Below, piece after piece: positions 48,454 to 54,887 of a stretch of DNA of 54,887 nucleotides. Numbering within the stretch: the first letter of the stretch is position 1; every line of letters begins with the position of its first letter. The DNA comes from Candidatus Phytoplasma pruni (GTDB lineage Bacteria; Bacillota_I; Bacilli_A; Acholeplasmatales; Acholeplasmataceae). The notes below the pieces were generated by a model. It ran no database searches. It was not told where the DNA came from and saw only the letters and a list, made by a program, of their open reading frames with translations. The translations under genes and the position numbers were made by a program. The stretch covers positions 1 to 54,887 of the forward strand of contig NZ_JABUOH010000051.1 in assembly GCF_013391955.1 (NCBI RefSeq). The letters are read 5' to 3'.

Positions 48454-51267
48454 CTATGATTTTATCTTTAAGATTTGGTTTAAATAATGTCCCGTATAAC
48501 TCTTAGTATTCTGGCTCACTTCTTCTGGTGTTCCTTGAGCTACTATATTGCCGCCATGAACTCCCCCGCCAGGACCTAAATCAATCACATAATCGGCGTT
48601 TTTAATAACATCTAAATTATGTTCAATTACCACTAAAGTCGCTTTTTTATCTGTAATACGGTGCAGAACTTGGATTAATTGTTTGATATCTTCAAAATGT
48701 AGACCTGTAGTCGGTTCATCTAATATATATAAAGTATCCGGAGTAATTTGTTTATATAACTCGCTAGCTAGTTTAATTCTTTGGGATTCTCCTCCAGAAA
48801 GAGTAGTGGAACTTTGTCCTAACTGTAAATAACCCAAACCAACATCTTTTAAAAATTGGATATGTTCTTTGATTCTTTTATGGTTATCGAAAAAGACTAA
48901 AGCTTCATCAACTGTCATATTTAACACATCAGCGATATTTTTGCCTTTATATTTAATAGTTAAAGTGTCTTTTCTGAAACGACTACCATGACATTCATCA
49001 CATGTAACAAAAACATCAGGTAAGAAATTCATAGAAATTTTTCTAATCCCATCGCCATAACAACGTTCACAACGACCTCCTTTAACATTAAAGGAAAAAC
49101 GTCCTTTTTGATATCCTCTAGTTTTGGCTTCATTAGTTTGAGCGTATAATTCTCTTATTTTATCAAAAAGACCCGTATAAGTCGCCGGATTGCTCCTTGG
49201 GGTTTTACCAATAGGAGATTGAGAAATTTCCACTATTCTACGAATGTATCCTTGGTCATCTACCATATTAACATTGTTTTTATCTTTTGATAAACGCTTT
49301 TTTTTATTTTTTAAATTTTGCAATAAAACGTTGTTCACTAAAGTGGATTTGCCGGACCCTGAAACACCCGTTACCACGTTAAAAACACCTAAAGGAAAAG
49401 CAACGTTAATCTTTTTTAAATTATTTTCAGAAGCGTTGGTCACATGAACCATTTTTTGAGCATTAATGGCGCGTCTTTGTTGCGGATAGGAGATATTTTT
49501 TTGGTTGGATAAATATTGACCCGTTAAACTGTTTGGATTCGCCATCACTTCAGAAGGAGTGCCAAAAGCAACGACCTCTCCGCCATAACGACCCGCTAAA
49601 GGACCAATATCAATTAAATAATCAGACGCTAACATCGTATCTTTATCATGTTCTACCACTAAAAGCGTATTACCTAAAGCAGTCATTTTTTTTAAAGCAA
49701 CGATTAAATTATCATTATCTTTTTGATGTAAACCAATGGAAGGTTCATCTAAAACGTATAAAACACCTGATAATTTAGAACCAATTTGAGTAGCTAAACG
49801 AATTCTTTGCGATTCTCCGCCTGATAAAGTGCTGCCTTTACGTTCTAAAGTTAAATAACTCAAACCGATATCTTGTAAAAAAGATAATCTTTGAGAAATT
49901 TCTTCCAATGGTAAAGCCGTAATTTTTTGTTCTTCTGGTGATAAATCTAGATGATTGATAAAATGAGCTAATTCTTCGATCGACATTTGCGTCAATTCAT
50001 AAATGTTTTTATGATTGATTTTGAAAGTTAAAGCGGCTTTATTGATTCTGGCCCCTAAACAATGCGGACAAGTTTCTTCAATCAGAAATTTTTTAAACCA
50101 ACTCATCACGCTTTCGTTTTGAGATAATTTATCATAATAATACTCTAAAATAGTAATCACGCCCATTGTCATTTCCGGTTGTTCGTGTTGATCATTATTA
50201 AGATCGGCTTTGCCGTATAATAAGATGTCTAATAATGCAGGTTCTAAATCTTTTAAAGGAATATTCATATCAATTTGATTGTAAGCACAAAATTGTTCTA
50301 AATCTTGCATTTTATTGTAAAAATCACGGCGTTGTTGGTAAAGAATAAAACCGCCTTGATTCAGAGATTTATTAAAATCAAATAAGCGTTTTTGGTCAAA
50401 TTTATTTCTCATCCCTAAACCTTTACAAGTTTCACAAGCGCCTAAAGAAGAGTTAAAAGAAAATAACCTCATATCTCTTTCTGGAATGGTAAAATCAAGA
50501 TCATCATTACTATAATTAAGATGAAATTTTAACATTTCTTGATCATTTAACCAAACAAAGACTTTTTCTTTAACTAAAGCTAAAGATAAATCTAAAGAAT
50601 CGTTTAATCTACTTTCTATCTGATCTTGTATTTTTAAACGATCAATAATAACGTTAATATCATGTTTTTCGTTTTTATTCAAAAGAGGAATTTCATCCAA
50701 AGAAAGGATTTTTTGATCTACCATCACTCTGGTAAAACCATCTTTAATCAAACGTTTAAAAAGCTTTTGGTGGTTACCTTTTTTTTGTTCCACTATAGGA
50801 GCCATTATCACGATTTTACTATCCAATGCTAATTGCGCAATTTGTTGAACAATTTGTTCAGTCGTTTGAATTTGAATAGGTTGATCAGTATGAGGATTAT
50901 AAGGGACGGAAATATGAGCGTAAATAACTCTTAAATAATCATAAATTTCTGTAATAGTACCAACAGTAGAACGAGGATTGTGAGAAATAGTTTTTTGATC
51001 AATACTAATAGCCGGACTTAATCCTTCAATTTGATCCACATCAGGTTTTTCAAAATTACCTAAAAATTGACGAGAATACACGCTTAAAGATTCCATATAC
51101 CTTCTTTTACCTTCTTGATATAAAGTATCAAAAGCTAAAGATGATTTACCTGAACCAGAAACGCCGGTAATAACGATAAATTTAAATTTAGGAATATCTA
51201 AATTAATATTTTTAAGGTTATGCACGCGGGCGCCTCTAATTTTAATGATTGTATTATTATTAGACAT
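48454..51267 (-). CDS. uvrA: UvrABC excinuclease subunit A
   Basis: 937 residues. Damage-scanning ABC-type ATPase with two nucleotide sites: GVSGSGKS at 35-42 and again about 634-641, and ABC signatures [12 protein letters not shown] and [12 protein letters not shown]. The second zinc module is clear (CERC...CDEC, about 735-758); the first has CETC near 276 and CPHC near 398. Complete and standard. 78 bases downstream of uvrC, co-oriented. Confidence 0.98.
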   Translation of the reverse strand: MSNNNTIIKIRGARVHNLKNINLDIPKFKFIVITGVSGSGKSSLAFDTLYQEGKRRYMESLSVYSRQFLGNFEKPDVDQIEGLSPAISIDQKTISHNPRSTVGTITEIYDYLRVIYAHISVPYNPHTDQPIQIQTTEQIVQQIAQLALDSKIVIMAPIVEQKKGNHQKLFKRLIKDGFTRVMVDQKILSLDEIPLLNKNEKHDINVIIDRLKIQDQIESRLNDSLDLSLALVKEKVFVWLNDQEMLKFHLNYSNDDLDFTIPERDMRLFSFNSSLGACETCKGLGMRNKFDQKRLFDFNKSLNQGGFILYQQRRDFYNKMQDLEQFCAYNQIDMNIPLKDLEPALLDILLYGKADLNNDQHEQPEMTMGVITILEYYYDKLSQNESVMSWFKKFLIEETCPHCLGARINKAALTFKINHKNIYELTQMSIEELAHFINHLDLSPEEQKITALPLEEISQRLSFLQDIGLSYLTLERKGSTLSGGESQRIRLATQIGSKLSGVLYVLDEPSIGLHQKDNDNLIVALKKMTALGNTLLVVEHDKDTMLASDYLIDIGPLAGRYGGEVVAFGTPSEVMANPNSLTGQYLSNQKNISYPQQRRAINAQKMVHVTNASENNLKKINVAFPLGVFNVVTGVSGSGKSTLVNNVLLQNLKNKKKRLSKDKNNVNMVDDQGYIRRIVEISQSPIGKTPRSNPATYTGLFDKIRELYAQTNEAKTRGYQKGRFSFNVKGGRCERCYGDGIRKISMNFLPDVFVTCDECHGSRFRKDTLTIKYKGKNIADVLNMTVDEALVFFDNHKRIKEHIQFLKDVGLGYLQLGQSSTTLSGGESQRIKLASELYKQITPDTLYILDEPTTGLHFEDIKQLIQVLHRITDKKATLVVIEHNLDVIKNADYVIDLGPGGGVHGGNIVAQGTPEEVSQNTKSYTGHYLNQILKIKS

Positions 51268-51345
51268 AAATATAGTTTTAAAGCCTTTCTATTTGAGAAA
51301 AATATTTTTTTCAAATGCAGAATATTTTTTGATTTATTCTCCCAT

Positions 51346-53088
51346 TTAAGAATATTTCTTTTTGATTTGTTCTAAAACACTACAAGGGATATTTAATTTT
51401 TGAAAATCTTGACAAGAAGCATTTTTAATATCTTCAATATCTTTAAAATGTTTTAATAAAGTTTGATACCTTTTTATGCCTAAACCTTTTATATCAGTTA
51501 ACAAGCTATTTTTATCTTCCTTTTTTTTCAATTGAAGATGAAAATTAAGAGTAAAACGGTGCACTTCATCACTTATTCTTAATAAAAAACGGTATAAATG
51601 GCTGTTTTTATCTAAAACAATGGTTTTATCTTCTAAAAGTAATTCAGTTAGTTGGTGTTTATTATTTTTTTTCAAAGCTCCTAGTTTAATATCTAATTTT
51701 AAGTAATCTAGGGCTTGTTTACAAGCATTGAATTGAATTTTACCACCATCTACTAAAATCAAATCCGGCATTTGCACGCCCATTTGTAAAAACCTTTGAT
51801 AATGTCTGATTAAAACATGCTGGAAAGCATCATATTCGTTTTGATATTCTTTTTCTACCGTAAATTTACGATAAAATTTTTTATTAAATTTAAATTCTTT
51901 AAACACGATCATAGCGGTCACAAAAGATTGTCCGAATAATTGTGAATTATCAAAAGCTTCGATATAATCAATCTTTTTATCAAAAATATGGGACAATTCA
52001 TCTAATGATTCTTGCATAATTTCGAATTTAGATTTATGGACTAAATTGTACTTCAATAAATTTTCTTGAGCGTTTTTTAAAGATAAAGCGTATAAATCAC
52101 CTTGATTTTTTTTCGAAACAATACGTATTTTAGCTTGTAAAATGTTTTGAATATTAGGTTTATCCAACGCCATTTCTTTGCCTAAAATAATTTCTTCGGG
52201 AATAATTTGTTCTTGATAATATAAATATAAATAAGTCACTATATTTTCCACCACATTGCCTACATAATTAAACACTATTTGATGGTTATCAAAAACATTG
52301 CCACGATGCATTCTTAAAATATATAAAGATATATCATCTTCATTATAATAAAAAGCAACGATGTCGCAACTTTTTAATTTATTATCATTGATAAATTGTT
52401 TTTCCACTATTTTATTTAAATTAAATAAAAGATCCCTATATTCGATAGCTTTTTCAAATTCTAGTCGAGAGCTAGCTTCTTCCATAGAAGTTTTGATTTG
52501 TTTAAAAATTTCTTTATTATTGCCTTCTAAAAATTTAACTATTAAATTGATGTTAGGTACATAATCGACTTCTTTTTGAGCGCAAGGCCCTAAACATTGG
52601 TTAATATGATAATAAAAACAAGGTTTTTTGCCGATAGGTTGACATCTTCTTAAAGGATAAACTTTATGCAGCAACTTAACTGTTTCTTTTAAACTTTCTG
52701 AATTAGGATAAGGGCCAAATAACCTTTTTCCCGGAGGAACATTTTTATAACGAGAGATAATCAAACGAGGGTGTTTTTCGTTAGTAATTTCAATATAAGG
52801 ATAAGTTTTATCGTCCATTAATTTAAAATTATATTTGGGCGAATAGCTTTTAATTAAATTAGCTTCTAAAATTAAGGCTTCTAATTCGTTATTAGTTAAA
52901 ATATACGAAAAATCAACAATTTCTAAAACTAAAACACCAGTTTTTTTATTATGAGAGCCGGTAAAATAACTTTTCACCCGGTTTTTTAAATTTTTCGCTT
53001 TACCTACATAAATCACTTCTTGTTTTTCGTTCTGAAACAAATAACATCCCGGCTCATTAGGTAAATTTTTAATTTTGTCTGATAACAT
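51346..53088 (-). CDS. uvrC: UvrABC excinuclease subunit C
   Basis: 580 residues from ATG 53088. Makes both incisions in nucleotide excision repair. GIY-YIG nuclease domain ([20 protein letters not shown], about 10-29), [13 protein letters not shown] block, UVR helix ([13 protein letters not shown]), RNase H-like C-terminal nuclease with [21 protein letters not shown] and [11 protein letters not shown], and a terminal HhH pair ([17 protein letters not shown]). An ATG at 53172 would add 28 hydrophobic residues foreign to the family, so I use 53088. First gene of the uvr series. Confidence 0.95.
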   Translation of the reverse strand: MLSDKIKNLPNEPGCYLFQNEKQEVIYVGKAKNLKNRVKSYFTGSHNKKTGVLVLEIVDFSYILTNNELEALILEANLIKSYSPKYNFKLMDDKTYPYIEITNEKHPRLIISRYKNVPPGKRLFGPYPNSESLKETVKLLHKVYPLRRCQPIGKKPCFYYHINQCLGPCAQKEVDYVPNINLIVKFLEGNNKEIFKQIKTSMEEASSRLEFEKAIEYRDLLFNLNKIVEKQFINDNKLKSCDIVAFYYNEDDISLYILRMHRGNVFDNHQIVFNYVGNVVENIVTYLYLYYQEQIIPEEIILGKEMALDKPNIQNILQAKIRIVSKKNQGDLYALSLKNAQENLLKYNLVHKSKFEIMQESLDELSHIFDKKIDYIEAFDNSQLFGQSFVTAMIVFKEFKFNKKFYRKFTVEKEYQNEYDAFQHVLIRHYQRFLQMGVQMPDLILVDGGKIQFNACKQALDYLKLDIKLGALKKNNKHQLTELLLEDKTIVLDKNSHLYRFLLRISDEVHRFTLNFHLQLKKKEDKNSLLTDIKGLGIKRYQTLLKHFKDIEDIKNASCQDFQKLNIPCSVLEQIKKKYS

Positions 53089-53273
53089 CTTTACACCATA
53101 AATTTTGATTTTTTGGCAAAAAAATATTAAAAAGGTTGGATATGCTTTTTCCCTATAAATCACTTTGATCAAGATTATAAGTAAAAAAATAAGATGTAAT
53201 TATAAGTTATTAAGATTATTAATTGATCCTAAAAACTTATTAATCACATCATTTGGTAATGACTTTTATAAAT

Positions 53274-53312
53274 AATCAAACATAAAAGCATCAAATTCTT
53301 TTATGTTTGATT
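53274..53312 (-). terminator. Hairpin after the Bax-inhibitor-like gene
   Basis: Perfect 15-bp stem (53274-53288 with 53298-53312), nine-base loop. The U-tract is poor. The same gap (53173-53400) shows nothing else. Confidence 0.6.
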
Positions 53313-53400
53313 CTATCTCGTATTGGCTTTGTTAATTCAACCAAATACTGGTAAAAACGAATTTATAATCTTATTGGGGTATGAAATACAAATGATTGCA

Positions 53401-54189
53401 TTATTCTTTTTCTAACATAGTAAGAATTAAAATTCTCGCTATTTGTTCAAAAATTAATATTAAAGTTGTTAAGAAAGCGAAAGCTAAAGACCATTCGTAT
53501 TTTTTAGAAATATCAAATTGCATGATTTGTTCAGCGTTGTCAAAATCTATCGCTAAGAAAGCAGATCCTAAAACTAATAATACTCCACTAATAGCTAATT
53601 GAGCGATGTGTTTGTCTAAAAAATTTGGACCACCCATAATACTTACCAGCATATTAATCATTAAAAAAGCGATAATAACTATAGAACTAACTAAAACAGC
53701 CATTCTAAATTTATTATTAACTTTTAAAATACCTTGATAATATAAAAAATGCATAATCAAGAAAACAGCCAAAGTACCAACAACTGCAGTAGCTAATATT
53801 AAAATGATCGCGCTATAAGCACCATTTAATACTGAGATCAAACCAAAAACACCACTAATCAATATACCTTCAGAAACGGCATACATAATAGCAAAAGGTT
53901 TTTGATTCATTTCGCCGGCAAAAATACTAACCATCATAGATACAAAACCTAACGTGGAAGCGACACCGATGGAAGAATATAATAATTGAGCTTTAAGTCT
54001 TGGATAACCTGAAGCGATAAGAGAAACTAAGGAAAAATGCAATATACCTGATACAAAAACTGTTAACAATAATATCATTGTTTTTACAGCAACACCTTTT
54101 TTAGTTGCAGTGTCAAGTGTTCTAACTTGATTAGCCGCAAGCGCTTGTTCTCTTATTTGTCTAAAAACAACATTTTCTTTTTGTTGCAT
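53401..54189 (-). CDS. Bax inhibitor-1-like integral membrane protein
   Basis: 262 residues from ATG 54189 (AGAGGT ten bases upstream); an upstream ATG at 54249 adds 20 residues unlike the family and is not preferred. Seven hydrophobic segments from about residue 35 to the C-terminus fit the bacterial Bax inhibitor-1-like (BaxI_1/YccA-related) family, including the DFDNAEQI segment near the C-terminal helices. Relatives may conduct Ca2+ or interact with FtsH; the role here is unknown. Confidence 0.75.
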   Translation of the reverse strand: MQQKENVVFRQIREQALAANQVRTLDTATKKGVAVKTMILLLTVFVSGILHFSLVSLIASGYPRLKAQLLYSSIGVASTLGFVSMMVSIFAGEMNQKPFAIMYAVSEGILISGVFGLISVLNGAYSAIILILATAVVGTLAVFLIMHFLYYQGILKVNNKFRMAVLVSSIVIIAFLMINMLVSIMGGPNFLDKHIAQLAISGVLLVLGSAFLAIDFDNAEQIMQFDISKKYEWSLAFAFLTTLILIFEQIARILILTMLEKE

Positions 54190-54249
54190 GGGAAAATTAC
54201 CTCTTTTTAAATTTTCATTTAAATTTATAAATAATGTTATATATTTCAT

Positions 54250-54684
54250 GATAAATCAATAATAAAATTTTTTTTATTTTAACATTAAATATTGAATGTT
54301 TTTGATTTATTGTTTTAATTGTTTAATTCATAATGCGAACTACAATATTTATTCAAGTCTTAATTATGATATATAGATAAATATTTCTTCAATTATGGTT
54401 TTATTTTAGAGATATCATTCTTTTGATATTTATCTTTTCTATTTTAACAAATAAAACATATAATTAAACAAACATTCCTCTATATCGTAATTTTAAAAGA
54501 TTTAGTAATAAGTTAATATCCTTCATCCTCCGTTAATCAACCCTTTTGGTTGAATTTGTTACGAAAAACAATTTTTATATAATCTATTATAAATATCAAC
54601 TTTTAATTGCTTTTTTTACATTTTTAAAAGTTTATATTTATGTTTATATTATAAACTTTTAAAATTAAAAGTCAACTTTTAAAT
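54250..54684. other. AT-rich intergenic region
   Basis: About 435 bases without a gene. Contains an 11-bp hairpin AAAAGTTTATA/TATAAACTTTT (54626-54636 with 54650-54660) behind the broken gene at the right edge, perhaps its terminator, and several TATAAT-like boxes. Confidence 0.45.
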
Positions 54685-54887
54685 TTACTTTTTTTTAAAT
54701 TTTTTTATATGATGGAAATGGATATATTTGTGTTTAAGACCTAAAAGAGGATGATTCTCTTTAAGAATTGAAATAAAGGCTTCTTTTTTTATTGCCTTTA
54801 AAACTTTGAAAAACTTGATTAGATGTTAATTCGTCAAGATGAAATAAGCTTTTAACCAAAAAAATGTTGCTAAAGATCTCTTTTTTG
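54685..54887 (-). pseudogene. 3' end of a broken gene running off the window
   Basis: Minus-strand translation gives a protein-like tail: one frame ends FQSFKGNKK at an A7 run (about 54792-54798), and the next frame continues EAFISILKENHPLLGLK to KKFKKK and the TAA at 54685-54687. Removing one A joins them. No family recognised from this fragment. It may also be chance; the rest lies outside the window. Confidence 0.4.

Noticed and set aside
1-54887. Mycoplasma/Spiroplasma origin
   Set aside because: TGA is used as stop and Trp is TGG in all conserved proteins, so genetic code 11 applies, as in phytoplasmas and acholeplasmas.

Overview
The window looks like chromosomal DNA of a phytoplasma ('Candidatus Phytoplasma', Acholeplasmataceae, Mollicutes). 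The DNA is very AT-rich and the housekeeping proteins are of the Firmicutes type. UGA acts as a stop (for example the M41 gene ending at 41390) and Trp is written TGG, which excludes the Mycoplasma/Spiroplasma code. FtsH-type proteins are multicopy, a DUF2963 protein (a domain typical of phytoplasmas) is present, and there are no cell-wall genes. The species cannot be fixed from the sequence alone.

Layout. 1-8 kb, minus strand: a nusA-ylxR-infB-rbfA translation operon, a degenerate priA, tRNA-Leu(GAG) and a fatty-acid-kinase-like gene. 8-16 kb, minus: an FtsH with three AAA domains in one chain, a DUF2779 putative nuclease and an FtsH-like pseudo-enzyme. 16.5-23.4 kb, plus: an ER-type signal peptidase, a tyrosine recombinase that seems to lack a standard start codon, dut, then rpsB-tsf-pyrH-frr-cdsA and rpmB. 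23.6-28.2 kb: five PanA (DUF4065) genes in alternating long and short types, one unknown gene closely coupled to a panA, and a divergent HNH-like gene. 28-36 kb: an RsuA/RluB-type pseudouridine synthase, a 972-residue anchored coiled-coil protein, ychF and ileS. 46-54 kb, minus: uvrC-uvrA-uvrB and a Bax-inhibitor-1-like membrane protein. A broken gene runs off the right edge.

The accessory island at 36.4-46.4 kb is the most interesting part. It opens with four tandem units of about 445 bp. Each unit encodes a 16-residue hydrophobic peptide on the minus strand (consensus MxIIIKFxKITIIISW) and a convergent roughly 140-nt RNA on the plus strand. The two transcripts meet at one shared bidirectional terminator. 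The plus-strand RNA carries a direct repeat of the region that is, in antisense, the ribosome-binding site and start codon of the peptide mRNA (33 nt perfect in unit B). The peptide mRNA leader carries an anti-Shine-Dalgarno arm. This is the architecture of a type I toxin-antitoxin locus of the Fst/par kind, with a different and much shorter peptide. A decayed fifth copy and a relic terminator lie downstream.

After the array come a DUF2963 protein, then four paralogous stand-alone M41 (FtsH-type) metalloproteases without an AAA motor; the first is frameshifted in an A6 run. Between them is a gene for a secreted protein interrupted by a 20-bp tandem duplication.

The window combines core translation, replication and repair genes with toxin-antitoxin-like and membrane-proteolysis modules. 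Several genes look like enzymes that lost catalytic residues (PriA, the second FtsH-like protein, the first AAA domain of FtsH). All calls come from reading the sequence and translations; no database search was run.
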